This document shows positions 15,068 through 20,674 of a stretch of DNA of 20,674 nucleotides, one piece after another (positions within the stretch are counted from its first letter, which is position 1; every line of letters begins with the position of its first letter). The notes beneath the pieces are model-generated. The model was not told the DNA's origin. It ran no database searches and was given only the letters and a program-made list of their open reading frames with translations. The DNA comes from Methylotenera sp. (GTDB lineage Bacteria > Pseudomonadota > Gammaproteobacteria > Burkholderiales > Methylophilaceae). Where the stretch lies: the NCBI GenBank assembly GCA_027310735.1, contig DAIDAH010000012.1:1-20674 (forward strand), written 5' to 3'. Made by a program: the position numbers and the translations under genes.

Positions 15068-15097
15068 ATTTGTTCTTTAACATTAAAGTCGATAACA
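15068..15097 (+). repeat. Left copy of 30-bp imperfect direct repeat
   Basis: This 30-base stretch matches 17836-17865 in the same orientation at 25 of 30 positions without gaps. It begins TTTGTTCTTTAACA and contains TAAAGTCG. It ends 12 bases before the hydrolase stop. The two copies enclose the hydrolase-DUF2798-SDR-tetR module. TGTTCTTTAAC resembles the boxA antitermination element of rRNA leaders, so the repeat may derive from an rRNA operon leader or spacer; that is only a resemblance. Confidence 0.6.
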
Positions 15098-15108
15098 AAC
15101 TTTTAATC

Positions 15109-15960
15109 TTAACTGTCTAAAACAATCTCTATCATCTTTTGAGGGTTATCTACAAAACCAAAATGTCCAGTATTCTCAATAGTAACGACATTTATGCCTC
15201 CAAGTTCTTTCGCAGTCCGTTGACGTTCCAGCATAGTTGACCAGTCATGATCACCATAGATCAGTTTTACTGGTGCCCGCACGCCAGAATATAGCGCCCT
15301 TGCCTTACCCCATGATTTCCAATGAGTAAACACATTGCGTTCTACGTAGCGATAGCCTTTCCTACGTCCTGCACGATTTAACTCAGTAAGCAGTGCGTTT
15401 GGCATCCAACTTTTGTTTCGCAATCCGCCACGCAATGCAATGCCTAAAAACAGCCAATTCTCAAGTGCAGCAAAAATTGCCCCATGTATAGGAATCGCAT
15501 AATTACCAATAACAAAATTTGCAAAAAAATTACCTCTGCGCACACCATCTGCATAGCGAGTATCATAGTCATAGGTGTTGGATGCCACCACTTTAACAAC
15601 TCGCTCCGGCATCATGCTTGCCACGGTAAGCGCCAATACTGCACCGATTGATTCACCAACAAGAGTTATCTTTTGCAGGTCCAACTGTTCTATGAATGCA
15701 CCCACAGCCTTACGGAAATAGGGTTCATCATAAGATGCTTTAGTATCAATTGATGAATAGCCGTGGCCGGGTAAATCCAATGCATATACTGTGTAATATT
15801 TCGCAAGGGTTGGGATTACTTCTTGAAAATAATCCAACTGAGTGCGGATGGTATGCAACAAGATTAGCGGATTACCTTTGCCTGCTTTCAGGTATCGAAG
15901 AGTTCTGTTGTTATCAATTTGTATTTCTGCCACTTGCCCGATTCCAGATAAATCTTTCAT
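15109..15960 (-). CDS. Alpha/beta-fold hydrolase
   Basis: This 283-residue protein has the alpha/beta hydrolase framework. An N-terminal strand leads to PLILLHTIR, which takes the place of the usual HGxP oxyanion motif, and LDLPGHGYSS lies at 62-70. The nucleophile elbow is GESIGA (Ser104), with a probable acid Asp237 in YGDHDW and the catalytic His266 in NTGHFGFVD. No signal peptide is present, so it is cytoplasmic. The substrate is unknown. Start ATG 15960 has GAGGA upstream. It lies 78 bases downstream of the DUF2798 gene on the same strand and is probably the last gene of the TetR-controlled unit. Confidence 0.92.
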   Translation of the reverse strand: MKDLSGIGQVAEIQIDNNRTLRYLKAGKGNPLILLHTIRTQLDYFQEVIPTLAKYYTVYALDLPGHGYSSIDTKASYDEPYFRKAVGAFIEQLDLQKITLVGESIGAVLALTVASMMPERVVKVVASNTYDYDTRYADGVRRGNFFANFVIGNYAIPIHGAIFAALENWLFLGIALRGGLRNKSWMPNALLTELNRAGRRKGYRYVERNVFTHWKSWGKARALYSGVRAPVKLIYGDHDWSTMLERQRTAKELGGINVVTIENTGHFGFVDNPQKMIEIVLDS

Positions 15961-16038
15961 TTATTAATTTCCTCATTTATTGTTGGAGTAATTTACTTCA
16001 AGCTATTACAGATACCTTCCGACAAACATATACCCCCC

Positions 16039-16275
16039 TTATGAGACCTCAATAAACAAGTTCAAGAACTTGTTAACTAGCGGTGCAATAATCAAAATTG
16101 CCACAAATACCAGTGGCCAGCCAATAGCAAATGATGACGGCCATACTTTGATGAATTGTGCGAAAGTATGTGTATGCAAGCTTATAATCACCGCAGATAT
16201 AATTGTCGACGTGTTAAATGACATAATCAGCGCAAAGATCAAAGAACGATAACGGAAAGGTATCTTTTTAGTCAT
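16039..16275 (-). CDS. DUF2798 small membrane protein
   Basis: The 78-residue product has two hydrophobic segments (about 11-29, SLIFALIMSFNTSTIISAV, and about 49-66, SFAIGWPLVFVAILIIAPLV). It has the family pattern of a basic N-terminus, a central FIKVWPSSFAIGWP stretch and a C-terminal PLVNKFLN. This fits DUF2798, an uncharacterised two-span inner-membrane family often found beside TetR regulators and oxidoreductases. GGAGG precedes the ATG at 16275. The gene starts 15 bases after the SDR stop, so the two are cotranscribed. Confidence 0.9.
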   Translation of the reverse strand: MTKKIPFRYRSLIFALIMSFNTSTIISAVIISLHTHTFAQFIKVWPSSFAIGWPLVFVAILIIAPLVNKFLNLFIEVS

Positions 16276-16290
16276 AAATCCTCCGTTACT

Positions 16291-17034
16291 TTACCAAGGC
16301 AAAAGCTCGGTCTCATGGAAGAACCCGCCACTTGGCCCTTTCTCATCCAGAGTTGCTAAATAGACACTGGTCTTGTAACTATCCGCAACTTCCATAGGCG
16401 CATTGCTACCCCCTAACTCCGTTTTTACCCAGCCTGGGTGCGCAGAATTAACCTTAATGAAGGTGTCTTTTAATTCATGAGCCAAATGAATGGTATAAAC
16501 ATTCAGTGCTGTTTTTGATGCGTTATAGGCAAACCCTTTTGCAAAATCTATAGGTGAATTTGGCATGCTATGTAGTGTTTGTGAGGCCAAAATGCTAGAC
16601 AAATTAACGATACGGCCTGCTGCAGACTTTTTAATCAACGGCAAAAGTTTTTGTGTCAGAGCGACAACCGCGAACAAGTTAGTTTGGAAGGTTTCCTGCA
16701 ACACATCCTGACTCACTGTAGAACTATCGTTACCACCCACTAGTGCCTCTCGCAGGATTCCAGCATTATTCACCAGAATATCCAACTTTCCGTAATGACT
16801 GGCAATATAGTCGTAGGTTGTATCCAAAGTTTTCACTTCAGTTGCATCGTAATGGATAGCTTCAGCCTGAATGCCCAATGCATTAAGTTGTTTAATAGCA
16901 TCCTGACCTTTGGCTATATCGCGCACACCAATAACGATAGAAATACCCAATGCACCTAATCCTTTCGCAGTTTCGAAACCGATTCCGCGATTAGCCCCTG
17001 TAATAAAGGCCACTTTGTCGTTTTTGCTATTCAA
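16291..17034 (-). CDS. Short-chain dehydrogenase/reductase (SDR)
   Basis: This 247-residue classical SDR has the cofactor motif TGANRGIG (12-19), NNAG (89-92), the catalytic Ser in VNLSS (about 146-147), and YNASK giving Tyr170 and Lys174. It starts with TTG at 17034, supported by AAGGAG six bases upstream. Arg15 in the glycine motif and Arg38 after the second strand suggest preference for NADPH, an inference. The substrate is not known. It heads the minus-strand unit SDR-DUF2798-hydrolase and is divergent from the TetR regulator, with an operator overlapping its predicted -10 box. Confidence 0.94.
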   Translation of the reverse strand: MNSKNDKVAFITGANRGIGFETAKGLGALGISIVIGVRDIAKGQDAIKQLNALGIQAEAIHYDATEVKTLDTTYDYIASHYGKLDILVNNAGILREALVGGNDSSTVSQDVLQETFQTNLFAVVALTQKLLPLIKKSAAGRIVNLSSILASQTLHSMPNSPIDFAKGFAYNASKTALNVYTIHLAHELKDTFIKVNSAHPGWVKTELGGSNAPMEVADSYKTSVYLATLDEKGPSGGFFHETELLPW

Positions 17035-17076
17035 TTTATTCTCCTTAAGTTATAAACATGGCAATTAATATTTATT

Positions 17077-17106
17077 AATATACCGATTGGTAATTAAATA
17101 TTACAA
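17077..17106 (-). promoter_or_regulatory. SDR promoter with TetR-type operator 1
   Basis: On the minus strand TTGTAA (17101-17106) and TATATT (17077-17082) stand 18 bases apart and form a plausible sigma-70 promoter for the SDR gene. The palindrome TACC-GATT-GGTA at 17081-17092 overlaps the -10 box and the spacer, so a bound repressor would block the promoter. The same half-sites recur in operator 2 with the same 4-base spacer. Confidence 0.6.
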
Positions 17107-17135
17107 GGTCAATTTCACACTGTCAACAAATTTAT

Positions 17136-17151
17136 TACCAAGTGGTATAAT
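17136..17151 (+). promoter_or_regulatory. TetR-type operator 2 on tetR -10 box
   Basis: The palindrome TACC-AAGT-GGTA (17136-17147) shares its half-sites and spacer length with operator 1 and lies 55 bp from it, centre to centre (about five helical turns). A TATAAT at 17146-17151 overlaps it and is a likely -10 box for the regulator gene; the -35 is weak. The position indicates autorepression. Confidence 0.6.
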
Positions 17152-17179
17152 ATTAATTAACTTAACAAGGATTGAAACT

Positions 17180-17794
17180 ATGCTCACACAACAAACCGTA
17201 AAGCGACGTGGACGCCCACCAGCTTTTAACCGCGATGAAGCGCTGGAAAATGCGATGCAGATATTTTGGGAACATGGTTATGAAGGCACTTCCATGTCAG
17301 AACTCATGGAGGCAATGGACATGAATAAACCAAGCATTTATGCTGCTTTCGGAAACAAAGAAGAGCTATTTCGCAAAGCCTTACAGAAATACTTATCCGG
17401 TCCCAGTGCTTTTGTAAAAGATGCGGTATCCGAACCAACCGCTCGTCAAGTCGTTAAAGTGTTGCTAACCAAAGCTGTAGAACTTATGACAGCCCAGAGT
17501 ACCCCTCGAGGATGCATGATTGTTCAAGGCGCATTGTCTTGCGGAGCAGAGTCGAAGCTGATTCAGCAGGAATTAATTTCTTATCGATCAAGTTTTGAAG
17601 AGTCTCTCAAAGAACGTTTTGAGTTAGCCAAGACAAATTCAGATTTACCGAAAGATGCAAATACCGCAACCCTAGCAAAGTACGTGGCCATCATTCATCA
17701 AGGAATTTCAGTTCAGGCAACAAGTGGAGCAACAAAGGAAGATTTAATGGCAGTTATTGATATAGTGATGAAGAATTGGCTAGTAAGCAACTAA
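17180..17794 (+). CDS. TetR-family transcriptional regulator
   Basis: From ATG 17180 the protein has 204 residues. The open frame runs further upstream, but that part crosses the operator and has no family match. The N-terminus has the basic RRGRPPAFNRDEALENAM lead, then the helix-turn-helix with GYEGTSMSELMEAMDMNKPSIYAAFGNKEELF (about 35-66), the typical TetR signature. The C-terminal ligand domain includes STPRGCMIVQGALS, the cysteine-containing stretch common in one large TetR subgroup. It most likely represses itself and the divergent SDR-DUF2798-hydrolase genes, with relief by an unknown small ligand. A weak hairpin (AATTGTT/AACAATT, 17822-17838) follows the stop. Confidence 0.92.
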   Translation: MLTQQTVKRRGRPPAFNRDEALENAMQIFWEHGYEGTSMSELMEAMDMNKPSIYAAFGNKEELFRKALQKYLSGPSAFVKDAVSEPTARQVVKVLLTKAVELMTAQSTPRGCMIVQGALSCGAESKLIQQELISYRSSFEESLKERFELAKTNSDLPKDANTATLAKYVAIIHQGISVQATSGATKEDLMAVIDIVMKNWLVSN

Positions 17795-17835
17795 CAACAC
17801 TAATAGTTAGTTAACAACTTTAATTGTTTAGAACA

Positions 17836-17865
17836 ATTTGTTCTCTGACAATAAAGTCGTTTACA
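17836..17865 (+). repeat. Right copy of 30-bp imperfect direct repeat
   Basis: This copy matches 15068-15097 at 25 of 30 bases in the same orientation and lies 42 bases after the tetR stop. Its last 16 bases, AATAAAGTCGTTTACA (17850-17865), recur exactly at 17908-17923. The placement on both sides of the hydrolase-to-tetR module suggests that the module was gained by recombination at, or inserted beside, such a sequence. Confidence 0.6.
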
Positions 17866-17907
17866 CGTCACATATATAATCAACAAGTTAATGTTTGGCT
17901 GTATTTT

Positions 17908-17923
17908 AATAAAGTCGTTTACA
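17908..17923 (+). repeat. Third, partial copy of the direct repeat
   Basis: An exact 16-base match (AATAAAGTCGTTTACA) to 17850-17865, 58 bases further on, ending two bases before the stop end of the next minus-strand gene. It marks the edge between the TetR module and the NTF2-kinase operon. Confidence 0.7.
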
Positions 17924-17924
17924 A

Positions 17925-18347
17925 CTAGGCATCGCGCTTGTCCTCCGAGAATACCGTGAAGAAATCAACCAGATGCCCCGGGAACAGTATTCCGATAAGA
18001 CCGTTTTCTGAATTTAGACCTAGATATCTTGTTTCGGCGATGCGCTCGATTTGCTCACGAACCTCATCTTTCAAGCAGCTCTTGAGATATGCGGTGAAGT
18101 TGTCGACCGTCTCTACCTCGCGCTCAAGGCGATGCAATCCGACGGCATAAACTTCTACTCCGACGGAACCTTCCCACATCGATCGATACTGCTTGAAAAC
18201 TGGAACACGCCTATTGAAGAAGACCTCGTTGAACTTGAGCTTTTCAAGAACAACATTGCCTTGTAAGAGGTCATTTCGTTCGTTCACCAGCGTGTGATAG
18301 GTCTTGCAGAAGTCGTGTGTGTAATCTAGCCCTGAAGTGTCGGGCAT
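17925..18347 (-). CDS. Unrecognised protein, third gene of NTF2-kinase operon
   Basis: The protein has 140 residues from ATG 18347; an in-frame GTG at 18353 would add two. I do not recognise a family. It is predicted soluble, with mixed alpha/beta character, no signal peptide and no transmembrane segment. Notable stretches are FNRRVPVFKQYRSMWEGSVGVEVYAVGLHRL in the middle and ENGLIGILFPGHLVDFFTVF near the C-terminus. The gene begins 9 bases after the kinase-like gene stop, with AGG overlapping that stop as a weak ribosome-binding site, so it depends on the upstream genes for expression. A link to the kinase is suggested only by position. Confidence 0.7.
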   Translation of the reverse strand: MPDTSGLDYTHDFCKTYHTLVNERNDLLQGNVVLEKLKFNEVFFNRRVPVFKQYRSMWEGSVGVEVYAVGLHRLEREVETVDNFTAYLKSCLKDEVREQIERIAETRYLGLNSENGLIGILFPGHLVDFFTVFSEDKRDA

Positions 18348-18356
18348 ATCCACTGC

Positions 18357-18842
18357 CTAATATCGAAGAATATTGAATTCCTCTTCTAATTGAGGTGCTA
18401 CGAAGTAGCTTGTGATGCGGTCAAACTCAGCATCTTCCACTACGAAAGCATGAGTACCAGACGCATTTCGTGCTCGTAAACGCATCAAACAATGGTCGTC
18501 AGAAACATCAAGAAAATGCAGCACATGCTCTGCGTGAACATTCTTCAGAATGCCCTTCATCCATTTTCGGTTTGCTACAGTGTTGGCAGGAAAATCTAAG
18601 ACCACGGATACTCCAATCCGAAGCAGTTCTGCCACATGTTTTTCCATCGCACCCCGCAAATGTCCTGAACAACGGATGTAGTCAGTAATTGATTTGATTT
18701 CGCTGGGATAAAGATTGGCAAGCCACTCGTCCTCGCTGAGGATCACCGTGTTAGGTGTTTTGACCAGTTCTTTGGCGAGTGTAGATTTCCCAGAAGCGAT
18801 TTTCCCGCAGAGCAGATGCAACGTCCCAAGTTGGCTCGTCAT
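18357..18842 (-). CDS. P-loop kinase-like ATP-binding protein
   Basis: From ATG 18842 (GGGAG nine bases upstream) the protein has 161 residues. Walker A GKIASGKST (13-21) sits in a strand-loop-helix at the N-terminus, as in small nucleoside or antibiotic kinases and AAA_33-type proteins. VVLDFPANTVANRKWMKGIL looks like the second strand and substrate-binding segment. CLMRLRARNASGTHAF matches a lid region with two arginines. Its substrate is unknown; the fold allows a role in phosphorylating a small molecule, including resistance-type kinases. The open frame continues upstream to 18935, overlapping the NTF2-like gene, but the start after that gene's stop (1-base gap) is better supported. Confidence 0.85.
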   Translation of the reverse strand: MTSQLGTLHLLCGKIASGKSTLAKELVKTPNTVILSEDEWLANLYPSEIKSITDYIRCSGHLRGAMEKHVAELLRIGVSVVLDFPANTVANRKWMKGILKNVHAEHVLHFLDVSDDHCLMRLRARNASGTHAFVVEDAEFDRITSYFVAPQLEEEFNILRY

Positions 18843-18843
18843 A

Positions 18844-19242
18844 TCACACAACTCCCAATAAATCAGTGCCATAAGAATTATCAATAACGCAAAGCCACTT
18901 GCCAACTGACTCTTCTCGGAAAACGTAAGTGGCACGACGTGACTGGCAATGTTTCACACCAGAACTATCAACGCTTTCAACGATGGTTTCCATGATGACG
19001 AGTGCCGTATCTCCTCCCTGAACAACTTCCATCTTACCTTGTTTGATCACCAGACTATGGTTGAAATAGGCAGCAATGGCGACGAATGCTTTACGAATCT
19101 GTTCTTTACCAGTCGCCACCATGTCAGGCTGGATGACAAGCGCTGCATCGTTCGCGTAGAACTCCATCAATGCATTGAAGTCCTCTTCCGTGATAGCTTT
19201 GTCAGCGGCTTCGATTAACTGCTTAAGTGGGTGATTTTCCAT
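18844..19242 (-). CDS. NTF2-like / SnoaL-fold (DUF4440-type) protein
   Basis: This 132-residue cytoplasmic protein has the NTF2-like cone fold pattern. An N-terminal helix (LKQLIEAADKAITEEDFNALMEFYANDAAL) is followed by VIQPDMVATGKEQIRKAF, then antiparallel strands ending in RRATYVFREESVGKWLCVIDNSYGTD. This matches the SgcJ/YybH-like DUF4440 group, which includes enzymes and ligand-binding proteins. The start ATG 19242 has AAGGAG about six bases upstream. It is the first gene of a three-gene operon, with a 1-base gap to the kinase-like gene. A terminator-attenuator lies just upstream at 19284-19308. Confidence 0.88.
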   Translation of the reverse strand: MENHPLKQLIEAADKAITEEDFNALMEFYANDAALVIQPDMVATGKEQIRKAFVAIAAYFNHSLVIKQGKMEVVQGGDTALVIMETIVESVDSSGVKHCQSRRATYVFREESVGKWLCVIDNSYGTDLLGVV

Positions 19243-19283
19243 GTCGATCTCCTTGGTATATTAAAACGCCAAGAGACAGGCAT

Positions 19284-19308
19284 AAAAAAACCCGTCTCAG
19301 GACGGGTT
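19284..19308 (-). terminator. Attenuator terminator upstream of the NTF2-kinase operon
   Basis: On the minus strand an 8-bp perfect stem (top coordinates AACCCGTC 19289-19296 with GACGGGTT 19301-19308, loop TCAG) is followed by a run of T (top A run 19284-19290). It lies 41 bases before the NTF2-like ATG and downstream of the leader ORF. It can therefore stop transcription before the operon. Its promoter-proximal arm can instead pair with GGGTT at 19331-19335, which would prevent the terminator from forming. Confidence 0.8.
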
Positions 19309-19328
19309 GCTTTGAAATACTAAACGCG

Positions 19329-19391
19329 CTAACCCACCATTGATGTAATGGTGGTAATAATGACCAACTTAACGTTGAATGCGGTTTTCAT
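19329..19391 (-). CDS. Candidate Ile/Thr leader peptide of an attenuator
   Basis: A 20-codon ORF from ATG 19391 ends at TAG 19329. Codons 11-16 read ATT ATT ACC ACC ATT ACA (Ile-Ile-Thr-Thr-Ile-Thr, 19344-19361). These codons overlap the first arm of a perfect 8-bp hairpin (19334-19341 with 19347-19354, loop 5 nt), whose other arm runs into GGGTT at the stop codon. The order leader codons, pre-emptor hairpin, alternative pairing, terminator is the textbook layout of ribosome-mediated attenuation of threonine/isoleucine operons. There is no Shine-Dalgarno sequence, and the predicted transcript start is the A of the ATG, so it would be leaderless. Translation is inferred. Confidence 0.6.
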   Translation of the reverse strand: MKTAFNVKLVIITTITSMVG

Positions 19392-19397
19392 GGATAA

Positions 19398-19426
19398 ATG
19401 GTAACAGAGGTCATAGCACTTATCAA
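19398..19426 (-). promoter_or_regulatory. Predicted sigma-70 promoter of the attenuated operon
   Basis: On the minus strand TTGATA (19421-19426, five of six bases of consensus) is followed 17 bases later by TACCAT (19398-19403, four of six). The expected start, seven bases beyond the -10, is the A of the leader ATG at 19391. Confidence 0.6.
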
Positions 19427-19530
19427 GCACACACACTGTGATAAAGCAATTAAACGAGTGGCCTCTCATGCCCGAAAGCCCCATGTATTAGCATCTGCTT
19501 TATGGCAAGGAAATTTATGTGCCATAGGGC

Positions 19531-19558
19531 AAGTCGACCCTTTTGGGACAGTCGACTT
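19531..19558. repeat. 8-bp inverted repeat inside a non-coding stretch
   Basis: AAGTCGAC (19531-19538) and GTCGACTT (19551-19558) are perfect complements around 12 bases that can form a small inner CC/GG pairing. A wider pair, CGAGTGG near 19455 with CCACTCG near 19592, encloses it. Neither strand shows a T run. The 19427-19608 stretch otherwise holds no gene that I can support. Confidence 0.45.
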
Positions 19559-19608
19559 TCCTCAAAGCAATCAGTATCCATAGAGGTGAGACCCACTCGA
19601 CCGTAATG

Positions 19609-20430
19609 TTATGCCTTGCCTAATAGATTGCATATTCTAGGTGCCGCTTGGTGTAGGCATGAATAGTGTGACAGCCCATTTAATATCGTGGTCGATGTGC
19701 TCCCAGGAATCGCGGACTTAAAGTACTCCGCCATCTGCGGTGGAGACCAGTTATCCTCGGCGCCGTGCCAAATATGAGTATTGACGGATACCTCGGCCAG
19801 TGTCGTTTCCCATGGCCGCACATAAAGACCAATATCTCTCGCGTAGCCTCGGACGCGGCCAATAAAGCAGGCTTTCAATACTTTGGTAGTGTCAGAGCGA
19901 AATTCACTGTCGGCGACCAATGCCTTATCTTCGCCAGCGGCGCTGGCAAACAACAAGCGAAATACAGCATTAGGAGAAAGCCAAGCAAGCAATCCTTGCC
20001 AGTAAGACAACAAAATGAATAAGACTGGTGCTGCTTTTGCCAACATAAAAACCTGCTTGCCAGCCATGGCTTCAAGATAATTGCCAGACTCCAAGGGTGC
20101 AGCCGCAGAAACCAAATGCAGGCTTCCGACTCCATTGGCTATGTAACGGGAGGTCTGTAGCGCAATAAATGCACCGATTGAAAAACCAACGAAATCTAGT
20201 TGTTTTCCGGAGGCTATTCTTGAAATTTCCGCAGCCAGAAGTTTGTAATATGCTTCCCCATTGATGGACGAATCGACACTAAATCGATCTAAACAAATAA
20301 ACGTCAGACCGTGATGCTTTCCTTGCAGATCGAAAATCCTACATTCTTCCGGCGCTCCAGGTGCGCCATGAAAATAGACGACCATGCGTCCATTATCGGA
20401 GCCAAACTGACTAAATTTCAAAGGCTTCAT
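19609..20430 (-). CDS. Alpha/beta-fold hydrolase
   Basis: A 273-residue protein with the oxyanion HG motif in VVYFHGAPGAPEE (18-28), nucleophile elbow GFSIGA with Ser84, probable acid Asp226 in WHGAEDNWSP, and His255 in GLSHYSCLH. The HGxPG...E opening resembles proline-iminopeptidase/haloalkane-type hydrolases, but the substrate cannot be read from the sequence. A hydrophobic cap (about 125-165, MLAKAAPVLFILLSYWQGLLAWL) may bind lipophilic substrates. Start ATG 20430 has no strong ribosome-binding site. It ends over 200 bases before the promoter of the next operon and is probably separately transcribed. The two hydrolases in this window are not close copies of each other. Confidence 0.9.
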   Translation of the reverse strand: MKPLKFSQFGSDNGRMVVYFHGAPGAPEECRIFDLQGKHHGLTFICLDRFSVDSSINGEAYYKLLAAEISRIASGKQLDFVGFSIGAFIALQTSRYIANGVGSLHLVSAAAPLESGNYLEAMAGKQVFMLAKAAPVLFILLSYWQGLLAWLSPNAVFRLLFASAAGEDKALVADSEFRSDTTKVLKACFIGRVRGYARDIGLYVRPWETTLAEVSVNTHIWHGAEDNWSPPQMAEYFKSAIPGSTSTTILNGLSHYSCLHQAAPRICNLLGKA

Positions 20431-20674
20431 TGAGCGTTCAAATACATATTGGGTTAGAAGTTTATTACCAGAATTCTAGCATTTCACTGCTTGCAATTTA
20501 TTACCTTTTAAAACGATTTGACTATTGGAACATGACTGATAAAAAGCTAATGACGGCTTGATTTTACTATGCTCAGGCTCCGCTTTAATTAGGTATCGGC
20601 AGTAATCAACCGCCTTATGACATCTGAATGTCTTCGTACTAATCACTATCACCTAAATACAACTGAATACCACA
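20431..20674. other. Non-coding end of window
   Basis: No ORF with a credible start, no RNA gene and no clear promoter were found here. The stretch is AT-rich and lies upstream of the minus-strand hydrolase, so it may hold that gene's promoter. A GGTTAGAAG at 20451-20459 resembles the cassette-edge box at 2322 but has no attC-like structure around it. Confidence 0.5.

Noticed and set aside
18357..18935. Longer 192-residue version of the P-loop protein with an N-terminal hydrophobic stretch
   Set aside because: The extra 31 residues overlap the NTF2-like gene in another frame; the ATG at 18842 has a ribosome-binding site and begins right before the conserved fold.
19398..19583. 61-codon plus-strand ORF in the gap between the NTF2-like operon and the second hydrolase
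   Set aside because: It has no ribosome-binding site or recognisable motif, and it overlaps the predicted promoter and the inverted repeats; it looks like chance open frame.

Overview
The window looks like a chromosomal segment of a moderately AT-rich betaproteobacterium, most likely a Methylophilaceae-type methylotroph (Methylotenera/Methylophilus-like). This rests on gene order and protein character only: dnaK-dnaJ, then coaD-rsmD and a paired M16 peptidase cluster divergent from a sulfur-transport pair and ftsY-ftsE-ftsX. No rRNA, tRNA, CRISPR array, transposase or integrase gene was seen.

Layout. (1) 1-2040: the 3' end of dnaK, an intrinsic terminator, dnaJ, and a second terminator. (2) 2041-3839: an accessory island between dnaJ and the next core block. 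It holds a 13-bp perfect inverted repeat, a small membrane-protein ORF broken by an in-frame amber codon, a 63-bp element with the architecture of an integron attC site, and an unrecognised 305-residue membrane protein. I read it as an orphan integron-type gene cassette with no integrase nearby. (3) 3840-9120, all minus strand: two M16-family proteins (one catalytic, one with its zinc motif lost), rsmD, coaD, a 2[4Fe-4S] ferredoxin, glyoxalase I, a GIY-YIG protein and a small conserved protein. (4) 9386-13012, plus strand: a split YeeE/YedE transporter pair and ftsY-ftsE-ftsX (SRP receptor and division ABC system). (5) 13102-14923, minus strand: a PsiF-like periplasmic protein, a DUF1993 protein, a DUF5710 protein and a small exported coiled-coil protein.

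(6) 15068-17923: a module of alpha/beta hydrolase, DUF2798 membrane protein and SDR oxidoreductase (minus strand), divergent from a TetR-type regulator. The intergenic region carries two TACC-N4-GGTA operators placed on the two predicted promoters. A 30-bp imperfect direct repeat (25/30 identical) flanks the module, and a third partial copy lies just beyond it. (7) 17925-19426: a tightly packed minus-strand operon (NTF2-like protein, P-loop kinase-like ATPase, unknown protein). It is preceded by what looks like a complete ribosome-mediated transcription attenuator: a 20-codon leader ORF with consecutive Ile/Thr codons, a pre-emptor hairpin, an alternative antiterminator pairing, and an intrinsic terminator. 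A predicted promoter puts the transcript start on the A of the leader ATG. (8) 19609-20430: a second alpha/beta hydrolase.

The most notable signals are the Thr/Ile-type attenuator in front of genes that are not amino-acid biosynthesis genes, and the attC-like orphan cassette with its amber-interrupted ORF. All functions are inferred by reading the sequence; no database search was possible.
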